Shown piece after piece: positions 45,092 to 53,354 of a DNA stretch of 64,000 nucleotides. The notes below the pieces were generated by a model that searched no databases, was not told where the DNA came from, and saw only the letters and a list, made by a program, of their open reading frames with translations. A program made the translations under genes and the position numbers. Each line of letters starts with the position of its first letter. Position 1 is the first letter of the stretch. This DNA comes from DYJK01 sp040755055 (GTDB taxonomy: Bacteria > Bacteroidota > Ignavibacteria > Ignavibacteriales > Melioribacteraceae), in contig JBFMBS010000019.1 of NCBI GenBank assembly GCA_040755055.1, positions 1 through 64,000 on the forward strand, written 5' to 3'.

Positions 45092-45880
45092 ATGATGTTG
45101 AATTATTACTATTCCAAAAAACAAAAAAGTGAGGAACTTATGGAAGCAATGACGGCTGAAGTAAAGAGTCTTTCGTTTCATGTATCTACTAAAACAGATT
45201 TTAAAGGATTTCTTGAAACGGAAAATGGGAAAACGTTGATGGACAAATGGAATCAAGCGTACAAAATTTCCAGATATGTATTCTGGGGTTCTGTCGGCTT
45301 GGTAATAGCGCTAATACTTTTTTACTGGTTCTCGGAAGGATTTTTCAGCGGATTGCTAATGGGCTTTCTGTTTGGGGCAATAGCGTTTGCTGTTAACTGG
45401 ATTGTAGATAAGTCTGTGGCTCATCACCAAAACAAATATCATAACGGTCGCTGGGATTATGGAATCAAGATGGCTGAAGCGCTCACTCGTATTTTAGGCA
45501 CAAGCTATTACTCGTTTTATGTAGGAGAAATATTTTTCTACTCCGGACAGATAAGCGCGTTGCTTGGTGTTGAAAGCGGCAAGGTAATAGTCTATCAAAA
45601 AGAAAACATTAAAGAAGTTACTCTCGAGCACCGCCATTTAGGTAGCACTTCAACTTCTACTTCTACCTCAAAACACAACGGAAGCGCTACAGCCTGGACA
45701 AGTTCTTATGCAACCTACGGAGGTAAAACGAAAACAAAAACTACTACACAAACGGTAGAACACTATCAGTGGTGTTTGGACATTTACAGCAACATCGTTG
45801 AGTTTCCTAAATTCTCTTTAGTATTTAGGGACAACGAAGAAGACATTGCAAAACAAATTTATGCGGTTGTAAAACCGTAA
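45092..45880 (+). CDS. Membrane protein of unknown function with two TM helices
   Basis: The protein has 262 residues. A cytosolic N-terminal part (about 1-58) precedes two adjacent TM helices (about 63-82 and 86-106), then a C-terminal beta-rich domain with a Ser/Thr stretch (GSTSTSTSTSKHNGS, about 186-200) and a K/T-rich run (KTKTKTTTQTVEHYQWCLDIY). IFFYSGQISALLGVESGKVIVYQKENIKEVTL resembles the bPH-like folds of membrane-linked proteins, but I cannot assign a family. AAGG lies 7-10 bases before the ATG pair at 45092. A lipoprotein gene follows 31 bases later and is probably co-transcribed. Confidence 0.8.
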   Translation: MMLNYYYSKKQKSEELMEAMTAEVKSLSFHVSTKTDFKGFLETENGKTLMDKWNQAYKISRYVFWGSVGLVIALILFYWFSEGFFSGLLMGFLFGAIAFAVNWIVDKSVAHHQNKYHNGRWDYGIKMAEALTRILGTSYYSFYVGEIFFYSGQISALLGVESGKVIVYQKENIKEVTLEHRHLGSTSTSTSTSKHNGSATAWTSSYATYGGKTKTKTTTQTVEHYQWCLDIYSNIVEFPKFSLVFRDNEEDIAKQIYAVVKP

Positions 45881-45911
45881 CTAAACTAACCAATAATTAA
45901 AGGAGATTGAA

Positions 45912-46553
45912 ATGAAAGCAGTTATCAGAATTAGTGTTTTAGTTGTTACATTCATTGTTTTTTTGATTGGATGTGAAAATACTTCAGCCGGTGGAAATAC
46001 CAAGAATGAATATCTCGGTGAATATCCTTCGTTGCTTAAATCTTATTCTGCTAAGATGGGAAAAATGGAAGCTGATATTAAAAGTAAAAAAGCAGCTAAA
46101 GATGTAGATGCTTTGCTTAAACTTGCTAAAGAGAAAAAAGAACTTGAAAAAGAATTCAAGACGAAAATTGATGAGTACTCAAAATCGTATAAGTTTAGCA
46201 AACCGATCCAATTACAAGCCGCCGAAGGCAGTCCGTTAAAAATTAATGGAGTTAAAGTAAAAGCCGCAACTTCCGATGCGCTTTCTTTTGAAATTGATGC
46301 TATTTTGAATAAAGATATTAAAACAGAATACGGCGGATTTGAAAGAATATTAGTTGTTTACTTCAAAGCGGTTGATACAAAAGGTAATGTAATTCCAAAA
46401 TCTTATACTAATGCATCCAGAACAAATACGGATATGAAAGCCGGAACAGCGCTAAACTTAGCAGTTGCCTGGAATAATGAACGCGCTCAAAGCTTTGAAA
46501 ACTTTGCCAAGTTGATTCAAGTTACCGAAGCAGAATACAATAAAAACAAATAA
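45912..46553 (+). CDS. Lipoprotein of unknown function
   Basis: The protein has 213 residues. The signal peptide ends in a lipobox (VFLIGC, Cys21). A charged helical segment follows (about 40-95: KMGKMEADIKSKKAAKDVDALLKLAKEKKELEKEF), probably a coiled coil, then a beta domain (about 105-205) that resembles DUF4352-like immunoglobulin folds (LKINGVKVKAATSDALSFEID, LVVYFKAVDTKGNVIP). AAAGGAGATTGAA gives a strong ribosome binding site before ATG 45912. The gene ends at a clear terminator (46580-46610). The preceding two-TM protein is its only operon neighbour. Function unknown. Confidence 0.82.
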   Translation: MKAVIRISVLVVTFIVFLIGCENTSAGGNTKNEYLGEYPSLLKSYSAKMGKMEADIKSKKAAKDVDALLKLAKEKKELEKEFKTKIDEYSKSYKFSKPIQLQAAEGSPLKINGVKVKAATSDALSFEIDAILNKDIKTEYGGFERILVVYFKAVDTKGNVIPKSYTNASRTNTDMKAGTALNLAVAWNNERAQSFENFAKLIQVTEAEYNKNK

Positions 46554-46579
46554 TTAATGATTCGTTTAGTCTGCAAAAA

Positions 46580-46610
46580 AAGAGCGGCATTAAAACCGCT
46601 CTTCTTTTTT
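46580..46610 (+). terminator. Rho-independent terminator
   Basis: AAGAGCGG pairs perfectly with CCGCTCTT around the loop CATTAAAA, and CTTTTTT follows. The left side is A-rich, so the hairpin can also serve the convergent aldolase gene on the minus strand, whose stop is at 46648. Confidence 0.9.
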
Positions 46611-46647
46611 GTCTAACGACTAACTACTCAATACTAATTACTGCTTT

Positions 46648-47640
46648 TCACGCTTTCCCAGCGCTACCTAAAACATTAGTAACTTTATGAACGTAAAGTT
46701 TTTTCAGTGAGTCGCGGGCCGGACCGAGATATTTGCGCGGATCGAATTCTGCCGGGTTCTCAGTAAATGCTTTTCTAATTGCTGCTGTCATCGCTAATCT
46801 TCCGTCCGAATCAATATTGACTTTGCAGACCGCAGATGTAGCAGCTCTACGTAACTGATCTTCAGGAATACCAACTGCATCTTTTAATTTTCCGCCATTG
46901 CTGTTGATTATTCTAACAAGATCAGCGGGCACAGAAGAAGCGCCATGCAATACAATTGGAAAACCGGGAATTCTTTTTTCAATTTCTTCAAGAATATCAA
47001 AACGGAGCGGAGGAGGAACAAGAATTCCGTCTTCTGTACGGGTGCATTGCTCGGGAGTAAATTTATTTGCGCCGTGAGATGTTCCAATTGAAATTGCAAG
47101 TGAATCAACTCCGGTTTTTTTAACAAAGTCTTCAACCTCTTCCGGTTTCGTATAGTGAGATACTTCAGCAGAAACTTCATCTTCAATACCGGCTAAAACA
47201 CCAAGTTCACCTTCTACCGATACATCATGCTTGTGTGCGTACTCAACTACTTGTGCAGTGAGCTCTACATTTTTTTCGTAAGGATGATGTGAACCATCGA
47301 TCATTACTGATGAAAATCCGGATTCCACACACGATTTGCACAATTCGAATGTATCGCCGTGATCAAGATGAAGTACGATTGGTATCGGGTAACCGAGTTC
47401 GTTTGCGTAATCGACAGCACCTTTTGCAAGATGTTTCAACAAGGTTTGATTTGCGTATTTGCGTGCACCGCTGGAAACTTGTAGAATTACCGGTGATTTA
47501 GCTTCTACGCATGCGCCGATTATAGCTTGCAATTGTTCAAGATTATTAAAATTAAAAGCCGGTATTGCATAACCGCCTTTCACTGCTTTTTGGAATAGCT
47601 CTTTCGAGTTTACTAATCCTAGTTCTTTGTAAGTTATCAT
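46648..47640 (-). CDS. fba: Class II fructose-bisphosphate aldolase
   Basis: This is a zinc enzyme of 330 residues that cleaves fructose 1,6-bisphosphate to dihydroxyacetone phosphate and glyceraldehyde 3-phosphate in glycolysis, and the reverse in gluconeogenesis. The motif VLHLDHGDTFELCKSCVESGFSSVMIDGSHHPYEKN contains the metal-binding His and catalytic Asp. VEGELGVLAGIED, SIGTSHGANKF and IVLHGASSVP give further ligands and the phosphate site. CKVNIDSDGRLAMTAAIRK is the typical C-terminal block. The length is normal. It stands alone: the plus-strand terminator flanks its 3' end and a beta-barrel gene lies upstream. Confidence 0.96.
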   Translation of the reverse strand: MITYKELGLVNSKELFQKAVKGGYAIPAFNFNNLEQLQAIIGACVEAKSPVILQVSSGARKYANQTLLKHLAKGAVDYANELGYPIPIVLHLDHGDTFELCKSCVESGFSSVMIDGSHHPYEKNVELTAQVVEYAHKHDVSVEGELGVLAGIEDEVSAEVSHYTKPEEVEDFVKKTGVDSLAISIGTSHGANKFTPEQCTRTEDGILVPPPLRFDILEEIEKRIPGFPIVLHGASSVPADLVRIINSNGGKLKDAVGIPEDQLRRAATSAVCKVNIDSDGRLAMTAAIRKAFTENPAEFDPRKYLGPARDSLKKLYVHKVTNVLGSAGKA

Positions 47641-47702
47641 TTTTGTCCTAACTAATTATTAAATGAATATCGTTTTTTTTATGAAATTATATTTATACTT
47701 AA

Positions 47703-48386
47703 TTAAAAATATGCTATCACACCAATATGAAAAGTTAAAAGATCGGTCTTAGATTCTCTTGGTCTATAGCGTACTTCAGTTAATGAAACAACTTCAATAT
47801 CTTCTTCCGTTAAATAACGTGCTTCGGTACCGTACATGTAACGAGCTTTCAAATCTAAATATAAAGATGTTACATCTCCTAGATCCCGGGAAATCTGGAG
47901 AAGCAATCCAACGCCTCCGCCGTAGCTAAAATTAAAATCATCATAATTTGTTGATTGAGCTATTTGTTCGTCGCTGTTTTCACTCCGCACTTCGGAAGTA
48001 GTAAAAATATAGGCACCGCCAATTAATCCATCAATGTAAGGTCTTAACGTACCGGTGAACGGTGATATCTGTAGCAGCAGATGCAAGTTTGCAAGACTGT
48101 TCATACGGTTCACTTCCAAAGTCACTTCGGGAAAACCGGGCCATGGTCTATGATCGGTAACTTCCCCGTAAATTAAATAGCCAAGATTCAATCCTATGGT
48201 AAAAGGTCTCTCTTTACTTGGCGACCACAATGTTCCTTGCAATTGGAATCCATAACCTAAACGATCGACATTATTCCTGAACTCTCCTTGAGGCGAACCG
48301 AGCATAAAGCTTGCGCCGGCTGTCTGTGCATGAACAAATATTGTCTTACAAAATATAATGATAGATAGTAATAGAAGTTTTTTCAT
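47703..48386 (-). CDS. Outer membrane beta-barrel protein
   Basis: The protein has 227 residues. A signal peptide (KKLLLLSIIIFCKTIFVHAQ) precedes a small barrel of about eight to ten strands with alternating hydrophobic residues (for example FTIGLNLGYLIYGEV, ANLHLLLQISPF, YIDGLIGGAYIF, FSYGGGVGLLLQI). It ends in Phe (LLTFHIGVIAYF), the typical C-terminal signature for BAM insertion. I recognise the OmpA/OMP-b-brl-like class but not a specific family. It lies 62 bases upstream of the aldolase gene on the same strand. Its function is unknown. Confidence 0.8.
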   Translation of the reverse strand: MKKLLLLSIIIFCKTIFVHAQTAGASFMLGSPQGEFRNNVDRLGYGFQLQGTLWSPSKERPFTIGLNLGYLIYGEVTDHRPWPGFPEVTLEVNRMNSLANLHLLLQISPFTGTLRPYIDGLIGGAYIFTTSEVRSENSDEQIAQSTNYDDFNFSYGGGVGLLLQISRDLGDVTSLYLDLKARYMYGTEARYLTEEDIEVVSLTEVRYRPRESKTDLLTFHIGVIAYF

Positions 48387-48541
48387 TTCCTTTCTCGTTT
48401 ATATTAATTTAAAAAATCATACTATGGATTCACTCCTAGTCAATTTCAAAGTATTAAAAAACATAGCTATAATAAGATTAACATATTTCGGAGGCAAATA
48501 TACTAATTTTCAAAGTGTTTGGTTAGAAAGGAAGGGCTTTA

Positions 48542-49141
48542 TTAAAAAAATATCTCTGAAGAATAAGCATTTATTAGCAGTCTATTAAATTCTTCAAATG
48601 AAATTTCTTTGGCGCCAAACATTTTTAAATGTTCGGTCTGGTACTGAACGTCGAGCAGAACGAATCCTTTTTCATTCAAATGTCCTATTAATTTTACAAG
48701 CGCACATTTTGAAGCTTGCTCTACTTTCGAAAACATCGATTCGCCAAAGAACGCTCCCTTGTAAGTAACACCGTATAATCCGCCGACCAACGATTTGTTA
48801 TGAAACACTTCAACCGAGTGAAGATTGCCCAACGCAATTAATCCTTTATATGCTTCAATCAATTCGGGCGAAATCCACGTTGAATCTCTTTCTGCACACT
48901 TTTGGATAACATCTAATGTTAGAGTATCATATCGAAATTCAAAGTGTGAAGATTGTAAAAATTTTTTGAGTGAGCGCGGAATGTTATAATTGTCGAGAGG
49001 TATTATAGTTCTGATTTCCGGTAAGTACCAATTGATTTCACCCGATTCGTCCGCCATAGGAAATGCACCTTGTGCATAGAGGCGGATCATATTTTGGGGT
49101 TTGAGAAGGTCTTTCTTCGAAAGAAATTTGCTCTCACTCAT
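48542..49141 (-). CDS. aat: Leucyl/phenylalanyl-tRNA--protein transferase
   Basis: This cytosolic enzyme of 199 residues transfers Leu or Phe from tRNA to the N terminus of proteins with basic ends and so marks them for ClpS-ClpAP degradation (N-end rule). The family blocks are clear: RLYAQGAFPMADESGEINWYLPE, STWISPELIEAY, LHSVEVFHNKSLVGGLYGVTYKGAFFGESMFS, and FVLLDVQYQTEHLKMFGAKEI. The length is slightly short but complete. It overlaps the end of the DUF2721 gene by eight bases, so the two are probably coupled. No clp gene is in the window. Confidence 0.95.
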   Translation of the reverse strand: MSESKFLSKKDLLKPQNMIRLYAQGAFPMADESGEINWYLPEIRTIIPLDNYNIPRSLKKFLQSSHFEFRYDTLTLDVIQKCAERDSTWISPELIEAYKGLIALGNLHSVEVFHNKSLVGGLYGVTYKGAFFGESMFSKVEQASKCALVKLIGHLNEKGFVLLDVQYQTEHLKMFGAKEISFEEFNRLLINAYSSEIFF

Positions 49142-49625
49142 GCGCTTGTACTTCGAACCTAATTATATCATAACCTTTTTTAGTTTCGAACCCGGCAAAT
49201 AAAACACCGGTTAAAACCGATACCATTCCGAGCAAAAAAGTAATTATGATAAAGTAATTAAGCTTGTAAATTGATAGTACAGATGAAATACCAAGCAGAA
49301 GGGAAGTTAATACAAAAAGTCCCACTGCTATGGCATAACTTAAAACTGAATTTCGTACAAGTTTAACACGGTAAACTAAAAATCCAATTTGCTTAGCAAT
49401 ACTTTCTAAACGAACATTTTCATCTGTTGTTATCGGTTTTTCCCCAACTTTCATAAGCAGTCTTCGTTTCTCTTCATTCAACAGTCTTATTCTGTTTACA
49501 ACTAATGAGTAGCGATTGTTCATACCAAGTAATAACAAACCGCATGCACTTATCATAATTGCCGGTGCGAGCATTAATTGAATAATGCTTACGGCGTTGA
49601 GCTGTCCGGAAAGTAAATTATCCAT
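49134..49625 (-). CDS. DUF2721 membrane protein
   Basis: The protein has 163 residues. It has a first TM segment with the DUF2721 pattern (IQLMLAPAIMISACGLLLLGMNNRYSLVVNRIRLLNEE), a cytosolic helical loop, and two further TM helices (about 95-115 and 122-145). DUF2721 proteins have no known biochemical role. The gene starts one base after the stop of the CBS-domain gene and overlaps aat by eight bases. A three-gene operon CBS-DUF2721-aat is therefore likely. Confidence 0.85.
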   Translation of the reverse strand: MDNLLSGQLNAVSIIQLMLAPAIMISACGLLLLGMNNRYSLVVNRIRLLNEEKRRLLMKVGEKPITTDENVRLESIAKQIGFLVYRVKLVRNSVLSYAIAVGLFVLTSLLLGISSVLSIYKLNYFIIITFLLGMVSVLTGVLFAGFETKKGYDIIRFEVQAHE

Positions 49626-49626
49626 A

Positions 49627-50055
49627 TTATTTTGAGTATATATAGTTGTGAAGAACTTCTATCGTTTCTTGCTGCACTTTTATGTCAAGTTCTAATAAAT
49701 CCCGTATAGATAATATACCAATCATTTTTTCATTTTCTATGACTAATATATGGCGGGTTTTTCGATCGTTCATTTTTTTCAAGCAAACCTGGTATGATTC
49801 ATTCACATCTGCAAGAAGAAGATCTTTAGACATAACTTCGTCAACTACTGTGGAGGCAAGATCCAATCCTTTTGCAATCACTCTGCGCACCAGGTCCCTT
49901 TCGGAAAAGACACCTAATAATTTACCATCGATTGATAATACCGGTACAAGCCCGATATTCCGTTCTGCCATAAAATGAATAACATCAATTATGTATGAAC
50001 CCGATAAAACTGTGTGCAGAGGTCTGGATGTAAGTAAATCTTTTAGTGATTTCAT
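49627..50055 (-). CDS. Stand-alone CBS-pair protein
   Basis: This is a 142-residue cytosolic protein made of two CBS motifs (about 12-65 and 75-130). The blocks are VIHFMAERNIGLVPVLSIDGKLLGVFSERDLVRRV and CLKKMNDRKTRHILVIENEKMIGILSIRDLLEL. CBS pairs bind adenine nucleotides and often act as energy sensors. There is no fused effector domain. It is the first gene of the run that continues with DUF2721 and aat. The partner it regulates is not visible. Confidence 0.93.
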   Translation of the reverse strand: MKSLKDLLTSRPLHTVLSGSYIIDVIHFMAERNIGLVPVLSIDGKLLGVFSERDLVRRVIAKGLDLASTVVDEVMSKDLLLADVNESYQVCLKKMNDRKTRHILVIENEKMIGILSIRDLLELDIKVQQETIEVLHNYIYSK

Positions 50056-50214
50056 ATCTCTCCTACAAAATACTGATAGTCTTGTTTATATTTTAACTTT
50101 TAAGACTGAATAATGCAAGTAAAAAAATGTTTGGTAGAATTTGCAAGAGAACTTTATTAAGCTGTATATAGTTTTTAACTGATTTGAGAGATAACTTTGA
50201 ATCGAAATCACATT

Positions 50215-51897
50215 CTATAAAGGAATGGTAAAATAAAATGTTGTACCTCTTCCAATTTCGGATTCCAGCCAGATTTTTCCCTTTAACATTTCTACCAATT
50301 CTTTTGCAATGGAAAGACCTAACCCAACACCGCCGCTAGTTTGTGCGTTATATTGTTTTGATATGCTTTCGGTAGTTCTTTCGAAAGGAAGAAAAATTTT
50401 TTCGAAATCTTTTTTGTCTATTCCGATACCGGTATCACTAATACTGAAAAGTGCTTCACCTTCAGATATCTTAGCACTAATCTTAACATAGCCGGTATCT
50501 GTATATTTAATTGCATTCATTACAATGTTATTTAAAATCTTCTGAAGTTTTATTTTGTCGGTTAATACCGTGGTGTTATCATCCGGTAATTCGCCGTAAA
50601 ATAATTTTAAATTTTTTTCTTTGGCAATCACACTGAACGAAGTGATCGATTCTTTTATTAATTTTTTTATCGAAATTTCTTCTTTATGAATGATCCCTTG
50701 TTTCGATTCAAGCTGTGAAATATCAAGAATATCCTGGATAATATTTAACAGCTGGTAAGCATTGTTGGTTATTGGCTCCGTTAAATTTTTAACTTCTTCC
50801 AATGTTAAGTTTTCGCTCCGGATTAAATTTGTGTACCCGACGATTACATTCAGCGGTGTACGAACTTCGTGAGATACGTTATGAAGAAAAGCAGTTTTTA
50901 ATCTGTTCGATTCCTCGGCTTTCTCTTTTGTATCGATTAATTCATCTATTGCTTTTTTCTGCTCTGTAATATCATAAGCAATACCTAAAGCCGCTGTCTT
51001 ACCTTGATAATTGATTAAAGTGCTGCTGAAATCGATCCATCGTTCTTTCCCGGATTTGTGGACAATCTTAAATTCATAACGGGAAGGAATTGGTTTCCCT
51101 TCCTGGCGCTGTAATCCTCTTAATTTGATTAATTCTCTAAAATCAGGGTGAACAACATCCCAGAAGTTCTTTTGCAAAAGTTCTTGTTGTGTGTAGCCCG
51201 CTAATGTTTCTGCTGCCGGGTTAACATAAGCAAATTTATTCCCTTGGTAAATAAATATTGCAGACGGCGAAGATTCGGCAAGCGATCTGAAGATTGCTTC
51301 ACTGTTTTTTAATTCCGCAAATAATTTTGTTTTATCTTCATGGTCCTTTAAGATTTTGCCGATTAACAAAGTTACTACCGGGTAGATGAATAAAACCATC
51401 AAAGTAATATTTTTATATGTATCAACAATTTTATCGGGAGGTAATGTCAATACAAGTAAAAGCATTGCAACGTGAACATAAATTCCGAGCTGGTATAATT
51501 TCCAGTTAGATAAATAATTTGATGATGATTTTCTCTGCCAATGGTAGAAATAAAAACCGATTAAAAATGAAGAAGCGGAAACTAATATTCCCATCAATGT
51601 ACCGCCGCCGCCTATTAAGAAGCGGTATATTATCGCCATAATAGAGGAGATTAAACCGGCAATAGGCCCAAAGAATGCAGCACATAAACTAATTACAATT
51701 GACCTTCCATCGAATATTATTCCTTTTGACAAATTGAAAGGGGACATCATCCCGATCATTGCAACTGCGCCGAATAATATTCCCTGGAAAATTTTTCCGA
51801 TTAAGCTATTGATCTTCCATTTTGATTCAATAAAATTTGAGAGTACGCTTAAAGCGATTAAAAGCGCGAGACTCTGGAGCCATTCAATATTGAACAT
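50215..51897 (-). CDS. LytS-like (5TMR) PAS sensor histidine kinase
   Basis: This is a membrane kinase of 560 residues. The N-terminal part (about 5-190) matches the 5TM-5TMR_LYT receptor: five or six TM helices with the marker FDGRSIVISLCAAFFGPIAGLISSIMAIIYRFLIGGGGTLMGI. One PAS domain (about 200-320), a HisKA helix with His343 (LHNVSHEVRTPLNVIVGYTNLI) and a HATPase domain (NIVMNAIKYTDTG, DTGIGI, GVGLGLSIAKELVEMLKG) follow. Known 5TMR-LYT receptors sense cell-envelope or metabolite signals such as pyruvate. Here the receptor is joined to a HisKA-type kinase, not the LytS His_kinase core. No regulator gene is adjacent. Confidence 0.92.
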   Translation of the reverse strand: MFNIEWLQSLALLIALSVLSNFIESKWKINSLIGKIFQGILFGAVAMIGMMSPFNLSKGIIFDGRSIVISLCAAFFGPIAGLISSIMAIIYRFLIGGGGTLMGILVSASSFLIGFYFYHWQRKSSSNYLSNWKLYQLGIYVHVAMLLLVLTLPPDKIVDTYKNITLMVLFIYPVVTLLIGKILKDHEDKTKLFAELKNSEAIFRSLAESSPSAIFIYQGNKFAYVNPAAETLAGYTQQELLQKNFWDVVHPDFRELIKLRGLQRQEGKPIPSRYEFKIVHKSGKERWIDFSSTLINYQGKTAALGIAYDITEQKKAIDELIDTKEKAEESNRLKTAFLHNVSHEVRTPLNVIVGYTNLIRSENLTLEEVKNLTEPITNNAYQLLNIIQDILDISQLESKQGIIHKEEISIKKLIKESITSFSVIAKEKNLKLFYGELPDDNTTVLTDKIKLQKILNNIVMNAIKYTDTGYVKISAKISEGEALFSISDTGIGIDKKDFEKIFLPFERTTESISKQYNAQTSGGVGLGLSIAKELVEMLKGKIWLESEIGRGTTFYFTIPL

Positions 51898-52005
51898 TAA
51901 TTATCTACTTTTCAATTGTGCTTTGTTAATATAATATTAATAATTAAGATTTGAAGTGACCCAATATTAGCTTAGTGTTACTACGTGTTACCGGACTAGG
52001 ATTTG

Positions 52006-53295
52006 TTAGTCTTTGGTATCGATACCGAGCCAGTTTTCCAAAGTTGAATGAATCAATTCCTTTTGCTCACCTTCAAAATTTCTAATGCTTGTACCATGTG
52101 CACCCCCTTGTTTTATCATTTTCACCGCGTTTGTTTCGCCCGTTAACTGGATTGAAGTTGCACTCCATGTATCATTACCGCCGTATATGTAGAGAATGTT
52201 GTTGCCGTGTTTTTGAAGCCATTTGTTTACGTTTTGTAATGAGGTGCAATTGTAATCAACCTTGGCATCCTCCGGTACCAGCATAATATTTGAACCGTCG
52301 TTTATTTCGGCAAGCAGATCTTTGAATGGGGAAAGATCATAGCCGTAATAACCAATTTCGTTATAAGCTTGAACAAAAAAGGGAGCGAAATCTTTCATTG
52401 CTTGTTCCGTAAAAAAGTAGAACGGGTTCGATGCTTTCATGTGATTGTAAAGAACCTCTGCGCTTGCATCTGGTGCCGGAATGTCTTCACATTTTGTTTG
52501 TCCCCACTGCCAGAAGGCAAAAGAATATTCAAGTGTCATATACTCCAGAACAAAATCGTAATCCCAAGCAAAACGAATCTGCCCCTGGTCAGCATCTTTC
52601 ATTAATAAAGTTCTTATCTCGTCTTTTTTTGTAAGAAAAGCACGCTGAAACTTTTTAATTTTTTCCCGGCATTCTTCGGTACCAACGGAATTTAAGTACA
52701 TGTAAATGCGTGGGTCTTCTTGCGCAAGATTGATAGGTGCAACGTAAGGAACTGAAACATCAACATCATCGGGATAAAAATAGCGATGGAATAAAGTCGT
52801 TTCTCCTCCTTTGCTTACCCCGGTATTAATCCATTTGCCTTTATATATTTGTTTGAAAAGCTCGACAATTGCATGATGGTCTGCCGCAGCTTGCTCAATA
52901 GTTAAATATTGCCAATCTATTTTATCGGGGACAGATTTACCAAAGTAGCGGTGCTCAACAATAATTTGGTTGGCATCTAAAATTCCGGAGAGCTCAAATT
53001 TGTAATTCCGGCTAGCCGAATAACCTTCTGTAACAAGTACCATTGGTTTGGCAAAATCGAAATGTGATAAGTATAGTCGCTGTGTAAAAGTTTTACTTTC
53101 GGGATTTTTATGATCAAGCAGCTGTGTAATGTAAATTTCATAACCCTCTTTGTAAGTCGTATCAACAGAAACTTTTTTTATTTCTGTAATCTCTTTAAAG
53201 GATTTTAAATGCTTCAGTAAACCTGAATCGGTTTGTGAGAATGAAATGGAGCAAACAAAAAATAAAAGGATAATAAAATTAACGTAACGTTTCAT
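52006..53295 (-). CDS. Secreted S37-family (PS-10-like) tripeptidyl aminopeptidase
   Basis: This is an exported alpha/beta-hydrolase peptidase of 429 residues. A signal peptide (MKRYVNFIILLFFVCSISFSQ) is followed by the S37/S28 pattern: IIVEHRYFGKSVPDKIDWQYLTIEQAAADHHAIV, the nucleophile elbow INTGVSKGGETTLFHRYFYPDDVDVSVPYVAP, then Asp in IYGGNDTWSAT and His in KQGGAHGTSIRN. PS-10 peptidases cut tripeptides from peptide N termini, with proline-related preference in the wider group. It is the last gene of a long minus-strand run that contains proline and hydroxyproline enzymes, so feeding imino-acid peptides into that pathway is a sensible inference. S28 is the nearest alternative family. Confidence 0.85.
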   Translation of the reverse strand: MKRYVNFIILLFFVCSISFSQTDSGLLKHLKSFKEITEIKKVSVDTTYKEGYEIYITQLLDHKNPESKTFTQRLYLSHFDFAKPMVLVTEGYSASRNYKFELSGILDANQIIVEHRYFGKSVPDKIDWQYLTIEQAAADHHAIVELFKQIYKGKWINTGVSKGGETTLFHRYFYPDDVDVSVPYVAPINLAQEDPRIYMYLNSVGTEECREKIKKFQRAFLTKKDEIRTLLMKDADQGQIRFAWDYDFVLEYMTLEYSFAFWQWGQTKCEDIPAPDASAEVLYNHMKASNPFYFFTEQAMKDFAPFFVQAYNEIGYYGYDLSPFKDLLAEINDGSNIMLVPEDAKVDYNCTSLQNVNKWLQKHGNNILYIYGGNDTWSATSIQLTGETNAVKMIKQGGAHGTSIRNFEGEQKELIHSTLENWLGIDTKD

Positions 53296-53354
53296 ATCAT
53301 TGCCTTTAAAAGTCCTTCCTTTCGTTGAAGGGAAGGATTTAGGATGGGTTCAAA

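Noticed and set aside
48358..48588. 76-residue plus-strand open frame between the beta-barrel gene and aat
   Set aside because: It overlaps the ends of both real genes and shows no conserved motif.
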